Notes under the pieces: generated by a model | What the model was told of the DNA's origin: nothing | Databases searched by the model: none | Seen by the model: only the letters and a program-made list of their open reading frames with translations | Part shown: piece after piece, positions 25,475 through 33,280 of the stretch | Position numbering within the stretch: the stretch's first letter is position 1 | How the letters are laid out: each line of letters opens with the position of its first letter | Source of the DNA: Flavobacterium defluvii | GTDB taxonomy: Bacteria; Bacteroidota; Bacteroidia; Flavobacteriales; Flavobacteriaceae | DNA: 64,000 nt | Assembly (NCBI RefSeq): GCF_900129555.1 | Contig: NZ_FQWC01000001.1 | Span: 62,001-126,000 of the forward strand | Reading direction: 5' to 3' | Made by a program: the position numbers and the translations under genes

Positions 25475-25669
25475 TACTACTTGCGAAATTTATTTTACCG
25501 TCCAAAAATAATGTTAAATAAAATAAAAAAAAAATATTTCATCGATAAACTGATTAAAAAAATCGACGTAAAACGTTAAATTTTATAATATATAAACCTT
25601 ATCTTACTAATTTTTTTAACTTTTTTTTGAAAAAACTTAAAAAATTAAGATTTTTATTAAAATTTTCTT

Positions 25670-26821
25670 TTACAAAGCGTTTTTTCGCTGTGCTTTCCAC
25701 CATCTTTCTGGCAATTCTTGATTACAAGCGCTCAAATATTCTTCATAAGAACACGGTAATAACGTGTTTCTTTTTAATTTATTGCTGCCGTTTGTTTCGA
25801 ACGGAATTTCAATCCACCAACGCTCTGTTTTGTCGCTTTTATAAAAAACCAATTCTTCTTCTTCAAGAGGAACAATATATTTTAAATAATTTGTTCTGCT
25901 TCCAAAAGGATATTCTTTTGAACGATAGTGATATCCTTCTATAAAATACCAAACTATCTGAGCTGTAATAGGTGCTTCTGAAACTGTACTATTATGATTA
26001 AAGACTCCGAATGAAGACACCTTATCACTAATTCCTGCATATCTCGCCAAAGAACAAATTTCTTTTCCATTGAAACCATTTGGCTCAAAAGAAATTGTAT
26101 TTCCTGAATCTGAAGACTTTACCGAATTTAAATCTATACTAACTAAATCAGCATCTCTAAATACCGGTTCCGCCAATGCTATTTTATTTGAAATCTCGCC
26201 TAAACGGTAAGCATCAAAAAACAATTTTTCAATTAAATCAATTTCTTCCTGTGAATTATAATAAGTCTGATAACCTATATTACAGTAATTAAAAAGATTG
26301 TTTGGCTCATCAATTATGATTTTTGTTAAATAAGAATTAGCCGAAACCGCTTCGTTTTCTTTACCAAAATCAAATCTGTTATCTACAGAAACCAGATTAA
26401 CCATTTGCTCTAAATCATCATAAGCACGATACAAAGCATACGTCAAATCCTGCGAACCTCCCAGAACTATAGGAATGACTTTATTTTTAATTAATGCAGC
26501 AGTTACCTTCTTAACTGCAAAATAAGTATCCTCTACAGAATCTCCGGCAAGAATATCTCCTAAATCGGCAATGGAAGCATCCCAATTACCCGGAAACATC
26601 CCGTAAAGCTTTTTACGAACAGCATTTAGATTAACTTCATTAACCATGTTAATATTGCGTCGATCCTCTAAAACTCCAATAATTGCAATATTAATTTTAC
26701 TGATATCCGGAAATTGATCCTGAGTATGCAAAACAATTTTACTTCCCAGTTCTTGTGAAGACAATGAACTAATGAATTTTAAAATTCCGTCATTTAAAGG
26801 CTCTAGAAAATCAAATTCCAT
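25670..26821 (-). CDS. Arginase/formimidoylglutamase-fold protein with degenerate metal site
   Basis: A 383-residue soluble protein with the ureohydrolase layout: P-I-V-L-G-G-S-Q-D-L-T (121-125 = G-G-S-Q-D), L-V-S-V-D-N-R-F-D-F (147-152) and L-V-S-I-D-L-N-S-V. Active arginases and formimidoylglutamases carry GGxHD, DAHxD and SxDxDxxDP; here the first His is Gln, the second His is Arg and the second Asp of the last motif is missing its normal partner. Binding of the usual two Mn ions is therefore doubtful. The gene lies between topA (3 bp, same direction) and gldK; annotation pipelines usually call it formimidoylglutamase. Its true role is unknown. Confidence 0.8.
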   Translation of the reverse strand: MEFDFLEPLNDGILKFISSLSSQELGSKIVLHTQDQFPDISKINIAIIGVLEDRRNINMVNEVNLNAVRKKLYGMFPGNWDASIADLGDILAGDSVEDTYFAVKKVTAALIKNKVIPIVLGGSQDLTYALYRAYDDLEQMVNLVSVDNRFDFGKENEAVSANSYLTKIIIDEPNNLFNYCNIGYQTYYNSQEEIDLIEKLFFDAYRLGEISNKIALAEPVFRDADLVSIDLNSVKSSDSGNTISFEPNGFNGKEICSLARYAGISDKVSSFGVFNHNSTVSEAPITAQIVWYFIEGYHYRSKEYPFGSRTNYLKYIVPLEEEELVFYKSDKTERWWIEIPFETNGSNKLKRNTLLPCSYEEYLSACNQELPERWWKAQRKNAL

Positions 26822-26824
26822 TCT

Positions 26825-29341
26825 TTATTTCTTTTTTGCTGCTGTTTTTTTTGCCGGTGCTTTTTTTGCTGTTGCCGTTTTTTTAGCCGCTGTCTTTTTA
26901 GCCGGTGCTTTTTTCTCAATCATTTCCTGAACTTCGGCCAATGTTAATTTTGTTGCATCAACATCTTTACTTAATTCTATTTTGATTTTCCCTTTTAAAA
27001 TTACAGAACGTCCCCAGCGGGCTTTTTCAACAACAATTCCTTCTTCTTCCCAATTATGAAGAACTTTATCTATATTTTTTTGTAATTTATCTTCAATCAG
27101 TTCTTCAACATCAGCCTGAGATAAATTATCAAAATTGTATTTTTTACTTACGTTTACAAAAAGACCATTCCATTTAATGAAAGGACCAAAACGCCCTACT
27201 CCTTTTTGTACGGCTTCTCCTTTATAAGTAGCAATTGGAGCATCTGCAAGGGCTTTTTCATCAATTAACTCTTGCGCTCTTTCTTTGGTAACACTTAAAG
27301 GATCTTCTCCACGAGGTAACGAAATAAATACACTTCCGTGACGAACATACGGACCATAACGACCGTTGCTCACTTCTACTTCTTCTCCTTTATAATCTCC
27401 TAAATTTTTAGGAAGTAAAAATAAATTTAAAGCTTCTTCAAGTGTGATATTTCCAATATTCTGATCTGCCATTAAGCTGGCAAACTTTTTATCTTCGTCA
27501 TCTGCTTCTCCAATCTGCGCCATTGGCCCAAATTTTCCTAAACGCACAGAAACCTGTCTTCCGTCAGCGTCTTTTCCTAAAATTCTTTCACCACTTTCGC
27601 GTTCAGCATTTGCTTCAACCTCTTTTACATTTGGGTGAAATTTATTGTAGAAATCCTGCATCATAATTGCCCAGTCAATATTTCCCTCGGCAATTTCGTC
27701 GAAATCCTGTTCTACTTTTGCAGTAAAATTATAATCCAAAATATTTCCGAAATTCTTAACCAAGAAATCGGTAACAATAGTTCCAATATCTGTAGGAACT
27801 AATTTTCCTTTGTCTGAACCTGTATTCTCTTTCAGAGTCTTTTGAACTACTTTACTATTTTGCAATGTAAGCTGTGTATAGTTACGCTCAACACCTTCAA
27901 GAGTACCTTTCTCAATATAATTTCTATTGATGATGGTAGAAATTGTTGGTGCATATGTAGACGGACGACCGATACCTAACTCCTCTAATTTTTTAACCAA
28001 AGATGCCTCAGTGTAACGTGCCGGCGGCCTTGAATATCGTTCTGTAGCTGTAATATAGTTATTAGCCAGTTTTTCATTTACTTTTAAAGCCGGAAGCATT
28101 CCTTCTTGTTCTTCCTCATCATCGTCATGACCTTCTAAATAAACTTTTAAGAAACCTTCAAAAAGTAAAACTTCTCCTGAAGCCGTAAAAACTTCGTCAT
28201 GATTATCAGCTTCAATTTTTACGTTTGTTCTTTCAAGCTGTGCATCGCTCATTTGAGATGCTAAAGTTCTTTTCCAGATCAAATCATACAAACGAGCCTG
28301 ATCACGGTCAATATTTACTGTATGACGAGACATATCTGTAGGACGAATTGCTTCGTGCGCTTCTTGTGCACCTTTACTTTTAGTTGCAAAAGTTCTCGGT
28401 TTTGAGAATTCTTTTCCGTAAGATTTTATAATTTCTGCTTCAGCAGCATCCATTGCTTCTTTTGAAAGATTTACAGAGTCAGTTCTCATATAAGTAATAA
28501 GTCCTGCTTCGTATAAACGCTGTGCTAACTGCATTGTAATTCCAACTGGTAAATACAATTTTCTTGCAGCTTCCTGCTGCAATGTAGAAGTTGTAAAAGG
28601 TGCTGTTGGAGATTTTTTGGTAGGTTTAGTTTCTAAATCGGCTACCTTATATTTAGAACCGATGTTTTGATTTAGGAAATCTTCGGCCTCTTTTTTAGTA
28701 TTGAAATTTTTAGGCAGTTTTGCCTTAAAGGCTTTTCCGCCTTCGTTTACAAATTCTGCAACAATAGAATAGGATGCTACTGCATTAAAACTTTGAATTT
28801 CGCGTTCTCTTTCTACAATTAAACGTACAGAAACAGATTGTACACGACCAGCAGAAAGTCCTCCTTTTACTTTTCTCCATAAAACCGGAGATAATTCATA
28901 ACCTACTAAACGATCCAGAACACGACGTGCCTGTTGCGCATTTACTAAGTTATAATTGATTTCTCTTGGATTATCAATTGCTTTAAGAATAGCAGATTTT
29001 GTAATCGAATTAAAAACAATTCGTTTGGTTTTTTTTGTATCAAGTTTTAATTCTTCCGCCAAGTGCCAAGAAATAGCCTCTCCCTCGCGGTCCTCATCGC
29101 TCGCTAACCAAACCGTTTCGGCATTCTTAGATAGTGATTTAAGTTTAGTTACCAAGGCTTTTTTATCGGGAGAAACTTCATATTTAGGTTTAAAACCATT
29201 CTCAACATCTACCCCTATTTCCTTTGATGGTAAGTCGGCTATGTGACCATAACTTGACTCCACCTGAAAATCGCTGCCGAGAAATTTCTCGATCGTTTTC
29301 GCCTTTGCAGGTGACTCCACTATTACTAAATTCTTTGCCAT
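26825..29341 (-). CDS. topA: DNA topoisomerase I (type IA)
   Basis: An 838-residue enzyme (from M-A-K-N-L-V-I-V) that relaxes negatively supercoiled DNA. TOPRIM motifs: V-E-S-P-A-K-A-K-T-I near the start and A-S-D-E-D-R-E-G-E-A-I-S. The active-site tyrosine lies in L-I-T-Y-M-R-T-D-S-V. The C terminus has several topoisomerase repeat domains (F-G-P-F-I-K-W-N-G type) and a Lys/Ala tail (A-A-K-K repeats) resembling histone H1, common in this family. The frame extends 7 codons further to 29362, but a -7 box (TACTTTTG) covers that point, so the start is set at 29341. It overlaps no neighbour and reads into the arginase-fold gene. Confidence 0.96.
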   Translation of the reverse strand: MAKNLVIVESPAKAKTIEKFLGSDFQVESSYGHIADLPSKEIGVDVENGFKPKYEVSPDKKALVTKLKSLSKNAETVWLASDEDREGEAISWHLAEELKLDTKKTKRIVFNSITKSAILKAIDNPREINYNLVNAQQARRVLDRLVGYELSPVLWRKVKGGLSAGRVQSVSVRLIVEREREIQSFNAVASYSIVAEFVNEGGKAFKAKLPKNFNTKKEAEDFLNQNIGSKYKVADLETKPTKKSPTAPFTTSTLQQEAARKLYLPVGITMQLAQRLYEAGLITYMRTDSVNLSKEAMDAAEAEIIKSYGKEFSKPRTFATKSKGAQEAHEAIRPTDMSRHTVNIDRDQARLYDLIWKRTLASQMSDAQLERTNVKIEADNHDEVFTASGEVLLFEGFLKVYLEGHDDDEEEQEGMLPALKVNEKLANNYITATERYSRPPARYTEASLVKKLEELGIGRPSTYAPTISTIINRNYIEKGTLEGVERNYTQLTLQNSKVVQKTLKENTGSDKGKLVPTDIGTIVTDFLVKNFGNILDYNFTAKVEQDFDEIAEGNIDWAIMMQDFYNKFHPNVKEVEANAERESGERILGKDADGRQVSVRLGKFGPMAQIGEADDEDKKFASLMADQNIGNITLEEALNLFLLPKNLGDYKGEEVEVSNGRYGPYVRHGSVFISLPRGEDPLSVTKERAQELIDEKALADAPIATYKGEAVQKGVGRFGPFIKWNGLFVNVSKKYNFDNLSQADVEELIEDKLQKNIDKVLHNWEEEGIVVEKARWGRSVILKGKIKIELSKDVDATKLTLAEVQEMIEKKAPAKKTAAKKTATAKKAPAKKTAAKKK

Positions 29342-29359
29342 TGCTCTTATTTTCTGCAA

Positions 29360-29367
29360 CAAAAGTA
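29360..29367 (-). promoter_or_regulatory. -7 box of topA (TACTTTTG, minus strand)
   Basis: Exact TAnnTTTG 18 bases before the M-A-K-N-L start. It overlaps the alternative upstream start codon and so favours the shorter protein. Confidence 0.65.
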
Positions 29368-29525
29368 TTTATTTTTTTTAAATATTAACCTTGTGATTGA
29401 ATTTTTGAGGTATTTTGATATTATGAAACTTAAAATTGCAGATTTATCTGTAATATTCTCGATTATATATATAGGTATAACTTTTAACGAAATAAGTCCG
29501 TCAAATTCTTTTATTTGAGATTGCT

Positions 29526-29623
29526 GATTTGAGATTTTAGATTACAAAATGAATATTTAAATTAGAAAGCCTTACTATTCTTTAAAAACAAACAGCCCAT
29601 TTTACAATCTAAAATCTGAAATC
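29526..29623. repeat. Short inverted-repeat element, AATCTAAAATC family
   Basis: A 98-bp element in the divergent topA-miaB gap with 25-26 bp imperfect inverted ends (arms around GAGATTTTAGATTAC and its complement). The same AATCTAAAATCTGAA word forms the hairpin at 59117-59179. A separate 12-bp palindrome CCGAAATTTCGG follows at 29627-29638. No coding capacity; the rest of the gap (29370-29525) shows nothing else. Confidence 0.7.
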
Positions 29624-29661
29624 ATCCCGAAATTTCGGAACTAAAATTCTTTTCTGCCATC

Positions 29662-29693
29662 TTGTCATATTTACCGTATTTGCGTTATCTTTG
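29662..29693 (+). promoter_or_regulatory. Promoter of miaB
   Basis: TTG (29662-29664), 21 bp, TATCTTTG (29686-29693), 17 bases before the start codon: a full match to the Bacteroidetes consensus. Confidence 0.8.
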
Positions 29694-29710
29694 CACTTTG
29701 AATTTTTACA

Positions 29711-31156
29711 ATGGAAAAGATTATTGAAGAAAGCAAACAGGGCGAAAGTCTTGTTTTAGAAAATAAACCTGAGAATACTAAAAAATTATTTATAGAAAGT
29801 TACGGCTGTGCGATGAATTTTTCGGACAGTGAAGTCGTAGCTTCCATTTTGTCTGATGGAGGATACAATACAACTTCAGTTTTAGAAGAAGCTGATTTGG
29901 TTCTGGTTAATACCTGCTCTATTAGAGATAAGGCAGAACAGACTATTCGCAAACGTCTGGAAAAATATAATGCTGTAAAACGTACAAACCCGAAAATGAA
30001 AGTGGGCGTTTTGGGCTGTATGGCCGAACGTTTGAAAAGTCAGTTTTTGGAAGAAGAGAAAATAGTTGACCTTGTTGTTGGCCCAGATGCTTATAAAGAT
30101 CTTCCAAATTTATTAGCAGAAGTTGAAGAAGGCCGCGACGCAATCAATGTAATTTTATCAAAGGAAGAAACATACGGAGATATTTCGCCTGTTCGTTTAA
30201 TGAGTAACGGAATTACCGCTTTGGTTTCTATTACACGCGGATGCGATAATATGTGTACGTTTTGTGTTGTACCTTTTACCCGCGGTCGTGAACGTAGCCG
30301 TGAACCACAGAGTATTATGAACGAAATTCAGGATTTGTGGAATAATGGTTATAAAGAAGTTACGCTTTTAGGACAAAACGTTGACAGTTACCTTTGGTAC
30401 GGAGGCGGCTTGAAAAAAGATTTCGTAAACGCATCTGAAATGCAAAAAGCTACTGCAGTAGATTTCGATCAATTACTTGAAATGGTTGCTGCTGGTTTTC
30501 CAAAAATGAGAATTCGCTTTTCGACTTCAAATCCGCAGGATATGCACGAAAGTATTTTGCATGTTATTGCAAAATACCCAAACATCTGCAAACATATTCA
30601 CTTGCCAGTGCAGTCCGGAAGCAATAGAATTTTAAAAGAAATGAATCGTTTACATACTCGTGAAGAATATATGGCACTGATTGATAAAATCAGAGCAATT
30701 GTTCCAGATGCTTCAATTTCGCAAGATATGATTGCCGGTTTCCCAACAGAAACAGAGCAAGATCATCAAGATACTTTAAGCTTAATGGAATATGTGAAAT
30801 ATAATTTTGGTTATATGTATTCATATTCCGAACGTCCTGGAACTCTTGCCGGAAGAAAAATGAAAGATGATGTTGAAGAAGAAACAAAAGCCAGAAGACT
30901 TCAGGAAATTGTTGATTTACAACAAAAACACGCTTGGTTTAGAAGCGAAGAATTCGTTGGAAAAACCGTTGAAGTTTTAGTAGAAAAAGTTTCTAAAAAA
31001 TCTAAAGATGAATTCTCTGGAAGAAATTCTCAGAGTATAACAGTAGTTTTCCCAAAAGAAAATTACAAAATTGGAGATTTCGTAAACGTAAAAATCACAA
31101 GCTGTACTTCAGGAACCTTAAAAGGTGAAGCGGTTGGATTGAGTGAGATGAATTAA
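29711..31156 (+). CDS. miaB: tRNA-i6A37 methylthiotransferase MiaB
   Basis: A 481-residue radical-SAM enzyme that converts N6-isopentenyladenosine at tRNA position 37 to its 2-methylthio form. The N-terminal UPF0004 domain has three cysteines (S-Y-G-C-A-M-N; N-T-C-S-I; L-G-C-M-A) for the auxiliary iron-sulfur cluster. The radical-SAM motif is R-G-C-D-N-M-C-T-F-C (about residue 178) followed by P-F-T-R-G-R-E-R-S-R, the MiaB signature, and a C-terminal TRAM domain binds tRNA. It is followed by the sigma-54 activator gene as usual in Flavobacterium, separated by a repeat-rich spacer. Confidence 0.97.
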   Translation: MEKIIEESKQGESLVLENKPENTKKLFIESYGCAMNFSDSEVVASILSDGGYNTTSVLEEADLVLVNTCSIRDKAEQTIRKRLEKYNAVKRTNPKMKVGVLGCMAERLKSQFLEEEKIVDLVVGPDAYKDLPNLLAEVEEGRDAINVILSKEETYGDISPVRLMSNGITALVSITRGCDNMCTFCVVPFTRGRERSREPQSIMNEIQDLWNNGYKEVTLLGQNVDSYLWYGGGLKKDFVNASEMQKATAVDFDQLLEMVAAGFPKMRIRFSTSNPQDMHESILHVIAKYPNICKHIHLPVQSGSNRILKEMNRLHTREEYMALIDKIRAIVPDASISQDMIAGFPTETEQDHQDTLSLMEYVKYNFGYMYSYSERPGTLAGRKMKDDVEEETKARRLQEIVDLQQKHAWFRSEEFVGKTVEVLVEKVSKKSKDEFSGRNSQSITVVFPKENYKIGDFVNVKITSCTSGTLKGEAVGLSEMN

Positions 31157-31295
31157 ATTGTTTGAAGTTTCAGGTTTCAAGTTTCAGGTTATTTCTGTAA
31201 CTTCAAACTTGAAACAAAATTATAAGCCAAATTTTAAAGTTGTAAGGTCAAAGCATAAAACCTGAAACCTGAAACAATTAAAAACTTGAAACAAA
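31157..31295. repeat. Repeat-rich spacer with TTTCAGGTT / AACCTGAAA words
   Basis: The gap holds two TTTCAGGTTT-type words in one orientation (31165-31190), ACTTGAAAC-type words, and the reverse AACCTGAAACCTGAAAC near 31260-31276, so the transcript can fold into one or two long stems. The same word builds the hairpin at 15811-15866. Its effect here could be partial termination between miaB and the activator gene. Confidence 0.65.
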
Positions 31296-31301
31296 ATACA
31301 A

Positions 31302-32561
31302 ATGGAAACAGTTCAAGCAATAAAACAACGATTTGAGATTATTGGTAATGACCCTAAATTAAATCGTGCTATCGAAAAAGCCATTCAGGTTGCTCCAACT
31401 GATATTTCGGTTATGGTAACTGGAGAAAGTGGTGTTGGTAAAGAAAACATTCCTAGAATTATACATTCGCTTTCACACAGAAAGCATGGTAAATATATTG
31501 CCGTAAACTGCGGAGCAATTCCGGAGGGAACTATTGACAGTGAACTTTTTGGACACGAAAAAGGTGCTTTTACCGGTGCCACAAGCACACGTGAAGGTTA
31601 TTTTGAAGTAGCAGACGGCGGAACTATCTTTCTTGATGAAGTTGGTGAATTACCATTGACAACTCAGGTAAGATTACTTCGTGTACTTGAAAATGGTGAA
31701 TTTATAAAAGTAGGTTCATCTCAGGTTCAAAAAACAAATGTTCGTATTGTTGCGGCAACAAACGTGAATTTATTTAATGCAATCGAAAAAGGAAAATTCC
31801 GCGAAGATTTGTATTATCGTTTAAGCACTGTCGAAATTACATTGCCGCCTTTGCGTGAGCGAAATGACGATATTCATTTGTTATTTAGAAAGTTTGTGGC
31901 CGATTTTGCTCATAAATACAAAATGCCGCCTTTAAGACTGGATGATGATGCAGTACAGCTTTTGCAGAAATTCAGATGGAGCGGAAATATTCGTCAGCTT
32001 CGAAATGTTGCCGAGCAAATTTCTGTTTTAGAAACCAATCGCGATATAAATCTGGCAACACTTCAATCTTATTTACCTGCCGAAGGAAGCAATTTGCCTT
32101 CTGTAATAAGCGATCAAAAAAAGGAAAGCGATTTCAGTACAGAAAGAGACATATTATACAAAGTTCTTTTTGACATGAGAAGTGACTTAAACGACCTGAA
32201 AAAGCTGACTTTAGAATTAATGAAAAACGGAGGGTCTTCGAAAATGCAGGATATTAATCCTAATTTAATTCAGAAGATATATGGTTCGCAGGAAAATGAT
32301 AATGAAATTGATTTTGAAGAAGAACCAAGAACAGCCGTTATGACACCGGCAGTTCGCGAAGAGAATTATCAAATTCCAGACGACAATTATTTATTTGCCG
32401 AGACTATTGAGGAAGAAGAGGTTTTACGTTTAGAACAAAAAGAAATCGAAATGATTAAGAAATCATTGGAAAAAAACAAAGGAAAACGAAAAGCAGCTGC
32501 TGATGAATTAGGAATTTCGGAAAGAACTTTATATAGAAAAATCAAACAATTCGATTTGTAA
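31302..32561 (+). CDS. Sigma-54-dependent transcriptional activator without receiver domain
   Basis: A 419-residue protein made of an AAA+ domain directly at the N terminus and a Fis-type helix-turn-helix at the C terminus (K-R-K-A-A-A-D-E-L-G-I-S-E-R-T-L-Y-R). Walker A is G-E-S-G-V-G-K-E (the usual Lys-Ser/Thr is Lys-Glu), the sigma-54 contact loop G-A-F-T-G-A is intact, and F-L-D-E-V-G-E-L is Walker B. An acidic linker of about 130 residues precedes the HTH. There is no sensing domain, so its signal must come from a partner or from its level. It lies between miaB and lptE, an order common in flavobacteria, but its targets are not evident. Confidence 0.93.
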   Translation: METVQAIKQRFEIIGNDPKLNRAIEKAIQVAPTDISVMVTGESGVGKENIPRIIHSLSHRKHGKYIAVNCGAIPEGTIDSELFGHEKGAFTGATSTREGYFEVADGGTIFLDEVGELPLTTQVRLLRVLENGEFIKVGSSQVQKTNVRIVAATNVNLFNAIEKGKFREDLYYRLSTVEITLPPLRERNDDIHLLFRKFVADFAHKYKMPPLRLDDDAVQLLQKFRWSGNIRQLRNVAEQISVLETNRDINLATLQSYLPAEGSNLPSVISDQKKESDFSTERDILYKVLFDMRSDLNDLKKLTLELMKNGGSSKMQDINPNLIQKIYGSQENDNEIDFEEEPRTAVMTPAVREENYQIPDDNYLFAETIEEEEVLRLEQKEIEMIKKSLEKNKGKRKAAADELGISERTLYRKIKQFDL

Positions 32562-32607
32562 TTCTTGTAAAGAAGTTAAAACACAAAAATGTTTTCAACG
32601 AAATGAA

Positions 32608-32615
32608 TATCTTTG
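32608..32615 (+). promoter_or_regulatory. -7 box (TATCTTTG) before lptE
   Basis: Exact TAnnTTTG 44 bases before the lptE start, suggesting its own transcription start separate from the activator gene. No clear TTG at the usual distance. Confidence 0.55.
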
Positions 32616-32659
32616 ACCAAACGTCAGCAAAACGACGAAGCAATCCTTTATAAAATAAA

Positions 32660-33163
32660 ATGAAAAACTTAAAATATCTTATTGTTCTTTTAATTGCAAC
32701 AACTTTCAGCAGTTGTGGAGTTTACAATTTTACAGGAGCAAAACCAGTTGATGCAAAAACTTTTCAGGTCAATTTTTTTCACAATAATGCAGATTTGATT
32801 GAACCTGGAATTGACAGAGATTTTACATTGGCATTGCAGGATTTGATTATGAATCAAACCAATTTAAATCTAGTAAGTAACGGAGGTGAATTGGTTTATG
32901 AAGGAGAAATTGTTGATTACAGAATTACGCCAATGACAGCAACAGCCGATCAACAGGCAGCTCAAAACCGTTTAACGATTCGTATCAATGTGAGGTTTAC
33001 TAATAAAAAGAAGGAAGCTGATGATTTTGAAAAAGTATTTGAATTTTATTATGATTTCGCAGGAACTTCACTTCCAACAGGAAGTGTTTTAAATGAAGCC
33101 ATAAAAACAATTTACGAAAGAATCACTCAGGATATTTTTAATGAATCGCTGGCAAAATGGTAA
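32660..33163 (+). CDS. lptE: LPS assembly lipoprotein LptE
   Basis: A 167-residue lipoprotein: signal peptide with lipobox F-S-S-C (Cys19) followed by G-V-Y-N-F-T-G, the typical start of Bacteroidetes LptE. The body alternates strands and a helix (L-I-M-N-Q-T-N-L) as in the LptE fold, and ends with a helix of E-R-I-T-Q-D-I-F-N type. It plugs the LptD barrel in the outer membrane for lipopolysaccharide delivery. It precedes the acidic TPR gene by 117 bp of low-complexity AAAC/GAAT-rich DNA. Confidence 0.88.
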   Translation: MKNLKYLIVLLIATTFSSCGVYNFTGAKPVDAKTFQVNFFHNNADLIEPGIDRDFTLALQDLIMNQTNLNLVSNGGELVYEGEIVDYRITPMTATADQQAAQNRLTIRINVRFTNKKKEADDFEKVFEFYYDFAGTSLPTGSVLNEAIKTIYERITQDIFNESLAKW

Positions 33164-33280
33164 TTTTTTTAGTTTAACTGATGAATCGTTTATTCATTAA
33201 ATCTAAAATCGAATAAAATGTAAAAAAACAGTTAAACAAATAAACGAATAAAGAACTAACTAAACGAATAAACAAAAACA

